Shown piece by piece: positions 7,073-14,782 of a stretch of DNA of 34,155 nucleotides. The translations under genes and the position numbers were made by a program. Source of the DNA: Mesorhizobium sp. LSJC280B00. Its GTDB lineage: Bacteria > Pseudomonadota > Alphaproteobacteria > Rhizobiales > Rhizobiaceae. The notes beneath the pieces were generated by a model. That model saw only the letters and a program-made list of their open reading frames with translations. It searched no databases and was not told where the DNA came from. How positions within the stretch are numbered: the first letter of the stretch is position 1; the number at the start of each line of letters is the position of its first letter. Location: NCBI RefSeq assembly GCF_000502835.1, contig NZ_AYVL01000028.1, forward strand, positions 62,228-96,382, in the 5' to 3' direction.

Positions 7073-7876
7073 ATGACCTCATCCCTTTACGCTGCCGAAC
7101 GGGGCACCGGCCCGACAACGATTGCCTTCCTGCATGGTTTCGGTGGCTGCCACGACGACTGGCGCGATGTGGCCGAGTCTCTGGCGCCCGGCGCGCGGAC
7201 CCTGGCCTATGATCTGCCGGGACATGGGCTGTCGCTCGATTTTCCGGGCGGCGGTCCGGCCAGGATCGCGGCCAGTGCCGTCCTTGCCGATCTTTCCGCT
7301 CGCGGGATAAAGCGGGTTCATCTCGTCGGTCATTCGATGGGCGGCGCCGTGGCCGCCCTGATGGCATTGAGCGAGCCGGAAAAGATGGCCTCGCTGACGC
7401 TGCTGTCGCCGGGCGGTTTTGGTCCTGAGATCAATGGTCCGCTGCTGCGTCGCTACGCCGCCGCTGCCGGCACGGATGAAATCCGCGCCTGTCTTGCCGC
7501 CATGTCGGGACCGCAAAGCCGGCCCTTGCAGCATAGGGTCGATCTCGTCAACGAGATGCGCCGGCGTCCCGGCCAGTCGCGGACACTTGTCGAGTTCGCA
7601 GCCGCCATGACCAGGGATGATCGGCAAGGCGTCATTCAGCGCGAACGGCTGGAAACGCTGAATATGCCGGTCATGGTGGTTTGGGGAACCGACGACGCGG
7701 TGCTGCCGGTCAGCCAGGCGGACGGCGTGCCGAAGCATTTTCATCTGCACCACGTGCTGGAAGCCGGCCATATGCTGGTCGAGGAAGCGCCCGGCCTGGT
7801 CGTCGAGGCCGTCCGTCGCAATATGCGACGCCGCAGCAGGCGGCTTCGTCGGGGATTCGCCGCTGCGGCGAGCTGA
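7073..7876 (+). CDS. Alpha/beta-fold hydrolase
   Basis: This 267-residue enzyme has the expected landmarks: HGFGG oxyanion-hole motif (residues 21-25), nucleophile elbow GHSMGG with Ser88, catalytic Asp near 207 (WGTDDAVLP) and His near 233 (EAGHML). It resembles the acetoin-dehydrogenase-E2-like and haloperoxidase-like single-domain hydrolases, but the substrate cannot be named. There is no signal peptide. The C-terminus is a basic tail (RRNMRRRSRRLRRG). The ATG at 7073 has a weak ribosome-binding site, and the upstream region is filled by the tandem repeat, so expression signals are unclear. Confidence 0.8.
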   Translation: MTSSLYAAERGTGPTTIAFLHGFGGCHDDWRDVAESLAPGARTLAYDLPGHGLSLDFPGGGPARIAASAVLADLSARGIKRVHLVGHSMGGAVAALMALSEPEKMASLTLLSPGGFGPEINGPLLRRYAAAAGTDEIRACLAAMSGPQSRPLQHRVDLVNEMRRRPGQSRTLVEFAAAMTRDDRQGVIQRERLETLNMPVMVVWGTDDAVLPVSQADGVPKHFHLHHVLEAGHMLVEEAPGLVVEAVRRNMRRRSRRLRRGFAAAAS

Positions 7877-7972
7877 TCGGTCTTGGCACTGGCACGGCGG
7901 CGGCACTGGTGCTGCTCCAGCGAACCCTTGCCCGCTCCTCGATCTCGCAAGTGCAATTTGCCGGCGGCTGTG

Positions 7973-7987
7973 TTAATTCGGTGTTAA
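7973..7987 (+). promoter_or_regulatory. Consensus CtrA binding site
   Basis: TTAA-TTCGGTG-TTAA followed by C is an exact TTAA-N7-TTAA CtrA box. It lies 23 bp before the ATG of the small membrane protein at 8011. Its position close to the start could mean activation from an overlapping promoter or repression. It is the only exact 4-7-4 match I noticed in the window's intergenic DNA. Confidence 0.6.
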
Positions 7988-8010
7988 CCAAACCCCGCGA
8001 GGCAACGCCG

Positions 8011-8628
8011 ATGAAGGACGCAGGCGAGAACATCACCCAGATCGATCAGTCGCGAAAACTGTCCGATGCCATTCGCGACGTCAAGAACGCCTTCGCCGAC
8101 CGCGACGACGTCGTCGTCGAGATGCGCGAAGCGCATCGCATGCGGCTCGATCTGCTTGCCGCCGAACTCGCGCCGGTCTTCGGCGACGTACCCACCGACA
8201 TGGACAGTTTCGACTTCGCCGTCTCGTCCGGCCTGCAGCCACGGCTGTGGATCGACGCCGTCAGCCATGTCGCCATGGGACGCGACCGCCGCACCTACCG
8301 CTTTCTCAAGGACACGCGCATCGGCCGCGTCGTGCTCGCCGAGTCGACAGAGATGAAGGTCGTTGCCGACCAGGTGACGCGCTATGTCGCCGAGCGCGTC
8401 GTCGAACGCCAGAGGATGATGGAAGGCGGCATCGAGCAGGCCGTCGCCGGCCTGAAACGCGCCCTGGTGGCGGAGGCTGAGCCGCCGCTGCATGTCGCTG
8501 CGCGCAGCAACGGCTGGTCGGCGTTCTTCTCGGGCCTCGGCCTGATCGCCGCAGGCGCCCTGGTCGGCCTGGCGATTTCGCTTGTGCTGTTCTGGGACCG
8601 CATCGTCGCGATGAAAATCAGCTTTTAA
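8011..8628 (+). CDS. Conserved rhizobial membrane-anchored protein of unknown function
   Basis: The 205-residue protein is mostly soluble and helical with one C-terminal transmembrane helix (about 178-197, GLGLIAAGALVGLAISLVLFW) and a short tail, so it is probably tail-anchored with the bulk in the cytoplasm. I do not recognise a named domain; charged helices such as VVVEMREAHRMRLDLLAAEL dominate. ATG 8011 is preceded by GCGAGG. A consensus CtrA box 23 bp upstream links it to cell-cycle control, which would fit a division, polarity or envelope role; that is inference only. A perfect inverted repeat follows the stop. Confidence 0.75.
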   Translation: MKDAGENITQIDQSRKLSDAIRDVKNAFADRDDVVVEMREAHRMRLDLLAAELAPVFGDVPTDMDSFDFAVSSGLQPRLWIDAVSHVAMGRDRRTYRFLKDTRIGRVVLAESTEMKVVADQVTRYVAERVVERQRMMEGGIEQAVAGLKRALVAEAEPPLHVAARSNGWSAFFSGLGLIAAGALVGLAISLVLFWDRIVAMKISF

Positions 8629-8638
8629 AGCATTTGCA

Positions 8639-8658
8639 GCCAAGTGATGTCACTTGGC
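8639..8658. terminator. Perfect inverted repeat between convergent genes
   Basis: GCCAAGTGA-TG-TCACTTGGC is a perfect 9-bp inverted repeat placed between the convergent membrane protein and metallophosphoesterase genes. There is no T-run, so it is either a weak bidirectional terminator or part of a dispersed repeat. Confidence 0.45.
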
Positions 8659-8703
8659 GTCGCAGAGTGCGGCTGACGACCGGCGAGACGCTCCCATCTG
8701 AGT

Positions 8704-9636
8704 TTACCGCGCCCCGGCAAGCGTGGCCTCGGCCCCCACGCCAAGCTCCATTGTCTGCAGGTCGCTGGGCGGCAATGCCGGCCCGGTCAGGCCGCGGCGC
8801 GTCAGCCTGATCCGCCAATTGTCCTTTTCACCGTCGATGTCGAGCAGATTGTATTGCGCCGGCGCATGCGAACTGCCGGGGGCCTGCCCCGCCGCGGCGA
8901 CCCCGACCACCGGGATTTTGGTCTTGCGGGCGCCGATGAAGAAGAGCGACGGCACATGCGAATGGCCGTGCAGCACAAGCTCGGCGCCGTGTCGGTGAAG
9001 AACCTTGTGGAAGCGCGAGATGCCGAACAGCCGCTTGTTCTGCGAAACGGCGCCGCGCACCGGCGGGTGGTGGATCATGATCACCCGGAACAGGCCGCGC
9101 TTGCCCGTGGCGTCGAGCATGTCGCGCAGCCGTTCCGCCTGGCCCTCCAGAAAGAAGCCGTTGGCCATGAATGGAGCCGTGGCGCGCGCCGTCGTGACGC
9201 CGACCAGCGCAACATTGCCGCGTACGCGCAAATAGGGAAAGGTGTTGCGGTCGACCGGCGTATTGACGCCGTCGCCGGTCATCCACGCCGCCCAGGACCG
9301 GCAGGTCTTGTCGAAGGCGCCCGGCACATAGGCGTCATGGTTTCCCGGCACGACCGACACGTCATTGGGCGAGCCCAGCGTCTCCAGCCAGTGCTTGGCC
9401 ATCTCGAGCTCACCGTCGAGCGCCAGATTGACCAGGTCACCGGTGATGGTGAGATGGTCCGGCCCGCTGGCCTTCATGTCGGCGACGATCGTGTCGATGA
9501 CGGCATCATGCATGTAGCGGCGGCGGTTGCGCTGCCAATTGACATAACCGACCACGCGCTTGGAGGCGAGATCGCGATAGGTTACATCGGGAAGCGGCCC
9601 CAGATGGACATCGGAAATATGCGCGAGCCTGAACAT
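8704..9636 (-). CDS. Metallophosphoesterase (calcineurin-like)
   Basis: The 310-residue protein carries the full set of dinuclear-metal motifs: DVH (residues 9-11), GDLVN (Asp67), GNHD (98-101), the IMIHHPP histidine and GHSH. These place it in the calcineurin-like phosphoesterase superfamily, close to the 3',5'-cyclic-nucleotide phosphodiesterase CpdA group in layout, though the substrate is not proven. I chose ATG 9636, which puts the first motif at the usual distance; a GTG at 9672 would add 12 residues. No signal peptide is seen. It is divergent from the Nudix gene, with about 53 bp between starts. Confidence 0.85.
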   Translation of the reverse strand: MFRLAHISDVHLGPLPDVTYRDLASKRVVGYVNWQRNRRRYMHDAVIDTIVADMKASGPDHLTITGDLVNLALDGELEMAKHWLETLGSPNDVSVVPGNHDAYVPGAFDKTCRSWAAWMTGDGVNTPVDRNTFPYLRVRGNVALVGVTTARATAPFMANGFFLEGQAERLRDMLDATGKRGLFRVIMIHHPPVRGAVSQNKRLFGISRFHKVLHRHGAELVLHGHSHVPSLFFIGARKTKIPVVGVAAAGQAPGSSHAPAQYNLLDIDGEKDNWRIRLTRRGLTGPALPPSDLQTMELGVGAEATLAGAR

Positions 9637-9689
9637 CTTTTCTTCATAGGCGAGGCGCGCGCGGCTTTCCACTCACGGTTTCGCGGACG

Positions 9690-10190
9690 ATGACGACGCC
9701 GGATCCGGAGCAAGCCCTGCGTCAGACCGGCTGGCCGGGCTTCAGGGCAAGGCTGTTTCACCTGTACTTCGTACTGCGGCGGCCGATGACGCTCGGCGTG
9801 CGCGGCTTGATCCACGACCGCCGCTCCAATTCCGTCTTCCTCATCCGCCACACCTATGTCCCGGGCTGGCACCTTCCGGGCGGTGGCGTCGAGTTGGGCG
9901 AGACGATGATCGAGGCGCTGACGCGCGAACTGTTCGAGGAAGGCAACATCGCGCTGACCGGACCGGCGGTGCTGAAATCCCTGCATTTCAACCGCCGCGC
10001 CAGCCGCCGCGATCATGTCGGCCTTTATCTGGTCGAAGAGTTCGACCAGCCAGCACCCAAGCTGCCCGACCGCGAGATCGCCGAAGCCGGCTTCTTCCCG
10101 CTCGACCGCTTGCCCCAGGGCACGACACCGGCGACGCTGCGGCGGATTGCCGAAGTTTTTGAGGGGAATTCGGCATCGCCTTACTGGTAG
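9690..10190 (+). CDS. Nudix hydrolase
   Basis: This 166-residue protein contains a complete Nudix box, GGVELGETMIEALTRELFEE followed by G, matching G-x5-E-x7-R-E-x2-E-E-x-G, so the catalytic metal ligands are present. Nudix enzymes hydrolyse a nucleoside diphosphate linked to another group; the substrate cannot be told from sequence. The N-terminal ARLFHLYFVLRRPMTLGVRG segment before the Nudix fold is typical of small rhizobial members annotated as ADP-ribose or NUDIX hydrolases. It is divergently transcribed from the metallophosphoesterase gene. Confidence 0.88.
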   Translation: MTTPDPEQALRQTGWPGFRARLFHLYFVLRRPMTLGVRGLIHDRRSNSVFLIRHTYVPGWHLPGGGVELGETMIEALTRELFEEGNIALTGPAVLKSLHFNRRASRRDHVGLYLVEEFDQPAPKLPDREIAEAGFFPLDRLPQGTTPATLRRIAEVFEGNSASPYW

Positions 10191-10281
10191 ATCATCTCTT
10201 CAACAGCTTTGGCTGCTTCGGTATAGACCGGCAGCATCCATTGTTCTCAGAGAGATACATGCTGAGCGATGAGGAGAAAAA

Positions 10282-10756
10282 ATGCAACACAGCCAAAACG
10301 ATAGGTTTAGAATCGCGCTCTATGTATCACTTTACACGGGAATTTATGTGAATAGCATTTTCTGTGATAGCCTTAATTTCGACAATAGTTCTTGCGATAG
10401 ATCCATATATTTTAGCAAAAGTTGGAAGATTCATCCAATTCGCAATACAATTAGTTGCGGCATTCGTGACATATTTCGTTTTTATAAAGCGACATGCTCA
10501 GCTTTTTACTCGCACTGAATTCTGGAAAATGGTCGGCTTCTCAACCATGATAGAAATGATTTTGGGAATGGCTGTGCTTCTGCCGTCGGGATTGTTACGC
10601 GCAATCCCGCCCCAGATGTCGGTCCTGATCGTCATGATCAGCGGCATCGTTGCGTTCCTGGCAACGTCGCTCGGCTACTCCAATCGATTTGGAAATACCA
10701 TATTGAAAGCTGAACTCGTTAGAAGGGCAAAGATGGACTCCGAAACCTTCCGCTAG
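10282..10756 (+). pseudogene. Frameshifted small multi-pass membrane protein (ABZJ_00895-like)
   Basis: ATG 10282 has a strong AGGAG seven bases upstream and begins a hydrophobic protein (RIALYVSLYTGIYV), but this frame then loses hydrophobicity. After about codon 23, near 10350, the neighbouring frame continues as IAFSVIALISTIVLAID and on to FIKRHAQLFTRTEFWKMVGF and the stop at 10754-10756. Removing one A in GTGAATAGCA would join both parts into about 157 residues with roughly four membrane helices, resembling the ABZJ_00895 family of small membrane proteins. The downstream half alone could start only at GTG 10364, with no ribosome-binding site. The segment is much richer in A+T than its neighbours, suggesting transfer. 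A sequencing error is possible. Confidence 0.6.
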
Positions 10757-10766
10757 GTCACCGGTC

Positions 10767-11756
10767 TCACGCCGCCTTCCTGAATCGCGCCCGGTCATGC
10801 GGCGCGGCGTAGTCCAGCTCCGGCCCGACCGGCACGATGCGCGTCGGGTTGATCGTCTCGTGGCTGCTGTAATAATGCGACTTGATGTGGTGCAAATTCA
10901 CCGTGCCGGCGACGCCTGGCACCTGGTAGAGGTCGCGCAGATAATTCGACAGGTTCGGATAGTCGGCGATGCGGCGCAGATTGCACTTGAAATGGCCGAC
11001 ATAGACCGGGTCGAAGCGGACCAGTGTCGTGAACAGCCGCCAGTCCGCCTCGGTGATGCGGCCGCCGACGAGATAGCGCTGCCTTGACAGACGGTCCTCC
11101 AGCATGTCGAGCGTCGAGAACAATTCGCCGAACGCCTCCTCGTAGGCCGCCTGCGTGGTGGCGAAGCCGGCGCGGTAAACGCCATTGTTGACCGCGGGAT
11201 AGACCAGCGCGTTGACCGCATCGATCTCACCGCGCAGCGGTTGCGGATAGAAATCGAGCCTGGCATCGCCCCATTCGTCGAAGGCCGAATTGAGCATGCG
11301 GATGATCTCGGAGGATTCGTTCGAAACGATGGTCTGCTCGCGTTTGTCCCACAGCACGGGAACGGTGACCCGGCCCGAATAGCCGGGATCGGCCCTGGTG
11401 TAGATCTGGTGCAGGAAATCGAGGCCGTAGAGCGTGTCGCCGGTGGCGCCGTCCTCGGCCAGGAACGTCCAGCCGTCGGCGCCCATGAAATGATGGACGA
11501 CCGAGATGGAAATCACGTCCTCGAGTTTTTTGAGCACGCGAAAGATCAACGTCCGATGCGCCCACGGGCAGGCGAGCGAGACATAGAGGTGGTAGCGGCC
11601 GGGCTCGGCCTTGAAGCCGCGTTTTCGCCCTTCGGCCGGCGCGCCGTCGCGGGTCACCCAGTCGCGCCACTGCGACTGCGCGCGCACGAATTTGCCGCCG
11701 CTCTCCCCGCTATCGTACCGGCGGTCCTGCCATTGGCCTTCGACTAGCAATCCCAT
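10767..11756 (-). CDS. Glutathionyl-hydroquinone reductase-like glutathione S-transferase
   Basis: The 329-residue protein carries ACPWAHR near residue 55, the catalytic-cysteine motif of the Xi-class/Omega-like GSTs (YqjG, PcpF, ECM4), and length and architecture fit that class. These enzymes reduce glutathionyl-hydroquinones to hydroquinones with glutathione. NESSEIIRMLN is the glutathione-binding thioredoxin-fold segment, and the C-terminal half is all-helical. ATG 11756 is chosen because AAAGGA precedes it and MGLLVEGQWQD is the usual family start; the frame is open further upstream to 12032, but that part is not family-like. It converges on the frameshifted membrane protein gene with 10 bp between stops. 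Confidence 0.9.
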   Translation of the reverse strand: MGLLVEGQWQDRRYDSGESGGKFVRAQSQWRDWVTRDGAPAEGRKRGFKAEPGRYHLYVSLACPWAHRTLIFRVLKKLEDVISISVVHHFMGADGWTFLAEDGATGDTLYGLDFLHQIYTRADPGYSGRVTVPVLWDKREQTIVSNESSEIIRMLNSAFDEWGDARLDFYPQPLRGEIDAVNALVYPAVNNGVYRAGFATTQAAYEEAFGELFSTLDMLEDRLSRQRYLVGGRITEADWRLFTTLVRFDPVYVGHFKCNLRRIADYPNLSNYLRDLYQVPGVAGTVNLHHIKSHYYSSHETINPTRIVPVGPELDYAAPHDRARFRKAA

Positions 11757-12037
11757 GCAATATCCTTTCGCGTTCCTGTCCGATGTAGGGCACCAAGCGG
11801 CGCCGCGGAAATCCCCGATGCTGAACAGATCGTCAACGGCTGCGTCGTCGAGTGCGGTCGGCTGCGCGGGCCGATTGCGGCGGCTGAAAATTGGTGCTAG
11901 CGGACAATCCGCATGTTCGACTTTGCCGTGATCCGGTTCGACCGACGACGAAAGAGCGCCCGCGCTTGATGAAGCGCTGACTGGCGAATGCTGCCGCTTG
12001 CAGCAAACCTTTCCTCGCATACCGGAACGCAAAGACC

Positions 12038-12592
12038 ATGAGCCTTGCCGACTTGAAATACCTGGCCGACGTGAAATACCTACCGGAAACTCCGGCGCAC
12101 GATCCTGAAATCGAAGCCATCAATGACGAGGCCTTCGGGCCGGGCCGTTTCGTGCTCGCCGCCTACAAGATCCGCCAAGCTGGCCCGCACGAACGCGCTT
12201 TGTCATTCGTGGCCGTCGACGGCGCAATCGTCGTCGCCTCGGTACGGATGACGCGCATCGCCGCCGGTGCCGGCCGCGCGCTGATGCTCGGGCCGCTCGC
12301 CGTGCAGCCGGCCTTCAAAAATCTCGGCATTGGCCGCAAGCTAGTGGCAATCGCGCTGGAAGCCGCCGCCAAGGCCGGCGCACCGGCGGTGATGCTGGTC
12401 GGCGACGAACCCTACTACGGCCCGCTCGGCTTCAGGAGGCTGCCGCGCGGGCAGATCTCGATGCCGCGTCCGGTCGACCCCGACCGGCTTTTGGCGCACG
12501 AGATCGTGCCGGGCGCGGTGGCGAGGCTGGCGGGCGAGGTTTGCCACGCCGACCAGGCAAGGATTGCCGCGCACATCGCCGCGATGGCATGA
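12038..12592 (+). CDS. GNAT-family N-acetyltransferase (YhbS-like)
   Basis: The 184-residue protein fits the GNAT fold: LGPLAVQPAFKNLGIGRKLV (about 88-107) is the acetyl-CoA-binding motif A with the Q/R-x-x-G-x-G/A loop (NLGIGRK), followed by VGDEPYYGPLGFRR, the motif seen in YhbS-type members. The acceptor is unknown. The ATG at 12038 has no strong ribosome-binding site; an internal repeat (LKYLADVKYLPET) at the N-terminus could mean that translation begins a few codons later. The short-chain dehydrogenase gene follows 63 bp downstream on the same strand. Confidence 0.85.
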   Translation: MSLADLKYLADVKYLPETPAHDPEIEAINDEAFGPGRFVLAAYKIRQAGPHERALSFVAVDGAIVVASVRMTRIAAGAGRALMLGPLAVQPAFKNLGIGRKLVAIALEAAAKAGAPAVMLVGDEPYYGPLGFRRLPRGQISMPRPVDPDRLLAHEIVPGAVARLAGEVCHADQARIAAHIAAMA

Positions 12593-12655
12593 CCGTGCCG
12601 GTGCTGTCGCACGGTGGCTTCGCGGCATAGTCTGGGCACGGAGGAGGACGTCGAG

Positions 12656-13417
12656 ATGAACCCGAACGGCCAGATTGCGATCGTCACCGGTGGCGGCTCC
12701 GGCCTTGGCGAGGCGACGGCGCGCGCTCTTGCCGCCGGCGGCGCCAGGGTTGCCGTCCTCGATCTCGGCATCGAGCGTGCGGCCAAGGTGGCGGCTGACA
12801 TCGGCGGCATCGCCGTCCGATGCGATGTGAGCGACGCCGAGAGCGGTGCCGCCGCAGTCGCGGAAGCGGCAGAGACGCTCGGCGCACCGCGCATCCTGGT
12901 CAATTGCGCCGGCATCGTTGTCGGCATGAAGACGATCGGCAAGGACGGACCGCATCCGCTCGATCAATACCGCAAGGTGATCGAGGTCAATCTGATCGGC
13001 ACCTTTAACATGATCCGCCTGGTCGCCGACCGGACCGCCAGGCTCGAACCGCTGCAGGGCGGCGAGCGCGGCGTTATTATCAACACCGCATCGGTCGCAG
13101 CCTATGACGGCCAGATCGGCCAGGCTGCCTATTCCGCGTCCAAGGCCGGCGTCGTCGGCATGACGCTGCCGGTGGCGCGCGATCTCGCCCGCTCCGGCAT
13201 TCGCGTCTGCACCATCGCACCCGGCATCTTCAGGACGCCGATGATGGCCGGCATGCCGCAGGAGGTGCAGGATTCGCTCGGCGCCGCTGTGCCCTTCCCT
13301 TCCCGTTTGGGCGAGCCTTCGGAATACGCGGCACTTGCCTTGCACATCATCGAGAACCAGATGCTCAACGGCGAGACAATTCGCCTCGACGGCGCTATCC
13401 GCATGGCGCCGAAATAA
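12656..13417 (+). CDS. Short-chain dehydrogenase (3-hydroxyacyl-CoA dehydrogenase type II-like)
   Basis: This is a 253-residue classical SDR. GGGSGLGEA (about 12-20) is the TGxxxGxG cofactor loop, DLG after the second strand suggests NAD preference, NCAG is the structural motif, and S-x-Y-SASK (SVAAYDGQIGQAAYSASKAG) provides the catalytic Ser-Tyr-Lys. The C-terminus LNGETIRLDGAIRMAPK and the TNxxGTFN-like segment match the HSD17B10 / 3-hydroxy-2-methylbutyryl-CoA dehydrogenase subgroup of fatty-acid and isoleucine breakdown. ATG 12656 is preceded by GGAGGAGG. The HugZ-like gene starts 16 bp after its stop, so the two probably form an operon. Confidence 0.88.
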   Translation: MNPNGQIAIVTGGGSGLGEATARALAAGGARVAVLDLGIERAAKVAADIGGIAVRCDVSDAESGAAAVAEAAETLGAPRILVNCAGIVVGMKTIGKDGPHPLDQYRKVIEVNLIGTFNMIRLVADRTARLEPLQGGERGVIINTASVAAYDGQIGQAAYSASKAGVVGMTLPVARDLARSGIRVCTIAPGIFRTPMMAGMPQEVQDSLGAAVPFPSRLGEPSEYAALALHIIENQMLNGETIRLDGAIRMAPK

Positions 13418-13433
13418 ACGCGACGGTGGTGCT

Positions 13434-14195
13434 TTGGACAAACCAAAAAAGGACGTGATCCGCGCGACCGATCCCAAGGCGATCAGGCTGGCAAAGACGC
13501 TGATCCGCAGCGCCCGTTTCGGCGCGTTGGCAGTGCTCGAACCAGGAACCGGTTCGCCGCTGGCCAGCCGGGTCGGCGTCGCCACAGACATCGACGGCAC
13601 GCCATTGATCCTGGTATCGATGCTGTCCGCCCATACCGGCGCCATCCTTGCCGACCCGCGCTGTTCGTTGCTCGTCGGCGAACCCGGCAAGGGCGATCCG
13701 CTGGCGCATCCGCGATTGACGCTCGTCTGCCGCGCCGTGCGGCTGGAACGCGGCTCGAACGAGCACGCCCGCGCCGAGCGGCGCTACCTCAACCGCAATC
13801 CCAAGGCAAAACTCTATGCCGGGCTCGGCGACTTCTCGATCTTCCGGCTCGAACCGGAGCGCGCCAGCCTGAACGGCGGCTTGGGCAAGGCCTATCTGCT
13901 CGACCGCACCGATCTGGTCGCGACGGGAGCGATCGTCGAAGAGCTTGCCGCCGGGGAGCAATCGGCGCTCGACCACATGAACGCCGACCATCTCGATGCG
14001 ATTGCCCTCTACGCAAGTCATTTCGGCGGGGCCGAGAGCGACGGCTGGATCGTCACCGGGTTCGACGCCGACGGGATGGATCTGATATCGGGCGACAATG
14101 TCTGTCGGGTTTTCTTCCCCGAGCCGCTGAGAGCGGCGCGCGACCTCAGGCCTGTCCTGATCGACATGGCCAAGGCTGCCCGATCGGCAAAATAA
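13434..14195 (+). CDS. HugZ-family / pyridoxamine 5'-phosphate oxidase-related protein
   Basis: The roughly 253-residue product combines an N-terminal split-barrel PNPOx-like domain (about 10-150, with ILADPRCSLLVGEPGKGDPLAHPRLTL) and a C-terminal DUF2470 domain (ALDHMNADHLDAIALYA). This arrangement is that of HugZ-type haem-utilisation/haem-degradation proteins. Activity on haem cannot be shown here. The best start is TTG 13434, giving LDKPKKDVIRATD; no ATG or GTG fits in frame after the upstream gene's stop at 13417. It likely shares a transcript with the preceding dehydrogenase and is followed by a hairpin at 14216. Confidence 0.8.
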   Translation: MDKPKKDVIRATDPKAIRLAKTLIRSARFGALAVLEPGTGSPLASRVGVATDIDGTPLILVSMLSAHTGAILADPRCSLLVGEPGKGDPLAHPRLTLVCRAVRLERGSNEHARAERRYLNRNPKAKLYAGLGDFSIFRLEPERASLNGGLGKAYLLDRTDLVATGAIVEELAAGEQSALDHMNADHLDAIALYASHFGGAESDGWIVTGFDADGMDLISGDNVCRVFFPEPLRAARDLRPVLIDMAKAARSAK

Positions 14196-14215
14196 TCACA
14201 GCCGCACGGTTAATC

Positions 14216-14236
14216 GGCTTGCATGGAAAGCAAGCC
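14216..14236 (+). terminator. Hairpin after the HugZ-like gene
   Basis: GGCTTGC-ATGGAAA-GCAAGCC is a perfect 7-bp stem 20 bp after the stop codon. The bases after it (TTGAGATTTG) are only moderately T-rich, so termination is likely but not certain. Confidence 0.5.
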
Positions 14237-14368
14237 TTGAGATTTGAGCGAAATGTTCTACCTTTGCGAGTGACGCTGAATCGCTGGCGTGCATCTATAG
14301 GGAAAGTCTATGGAATCCGACGCTATTGCCCCCATAGCGGCGGATGAGCAAGAAGGCATGGGGGATCT

Positions 14369-14707
14369 ATGGTCTCGAACAAACTAGTCGCCAACGCCGG
14401 AACCGCGGCTGCGTTTCTGACGCTGATGGGCAACGAAAAACGTTTGTTGATCATGAGCTATCTGGCCGAGGGCGAGATGTCGGTCGGCGCCATAGCCGAG
14501 AAGGTATCGCTCAGCCAATCCGCCCTGTCACAGCATCTGGCCAAGCTCAGGGCTTCCGACCTTGTCGAGACCCGCCGCGACCGGCAAATGATTTATTATT
14601 CCTGCAAGTCCGCGGCGGTGCGCGAATTGCTGCACATGCTGGACGGCATTTTCGGCGAAGGTGAACTGTCGCAGATGGCTCACCGGCTGCGTCGCGCCGG
14701 GACCTGA
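14369..14707 (+). CDS. ArsR/SmtB-family regulator resembling NolR
   Basis: This 112-residue winged-helix protein contains the recognition helix SLSQSALSQHLAKLRASDLV (about 48-67) followed by ETRRDRQMIYYS, the beta wing. The stretch is very like what I recall of Sinorhizobium NolR (SQSALSQHLSKLR then RRDAQTIYYS), a repressor of nodulation and other genes. No CXC metal-site is present, so metal sensing by the ArsR type is unlikely. ATG 14369 follows GGGGGA. The gene is alone, facing the convergent L,D-transpeptidase gene. NolR identity needs a phylogeny, so I give no gene symbol. Confidence 0.88.
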   Translation: MVSNKLVANAGTAAAFLTLMGNEKRLLIMSYLAEGEMSVGAIAEKVSLSQSALSQHLAKLRASDLVETRRDRQMIYYSCKSAAVRELLHMLDGIFGEGELSQMAHRLRRAGT

Positions 14708-14732
14708 GCGGCCGGGCGGAGAATGCCCCGCC

Positions 14733-14782
14733 AAATCCGCCTTGCTGCCAAGTCCGCTTTGCTGCCAAGTCCGCTTTGCTAC
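14733..14782. repeat. 17-bp tandem repeat, nearly three units
   Basis: The unit AAGTCCGCTTTGCTGCC occurs at 14733-14749 (two changes), 14750-14766 (exact) and 14767-14782 (one base short). The array fills the gap between the convergent NolR-like and L,D-transpeptidase genes and reaches the latter's stop codon. The same 17 bases GTCCGCTTTGCTGCCAA occur again at 28969-28985, so this is a dispersed sequence. Confidence 0.8.

Noticed and set aside
12341..13690. Long antisense frame across the GNAT, SDR and HugZ-like genes
   Set aside because: It spans three real genes on the other strand and shows no family features.
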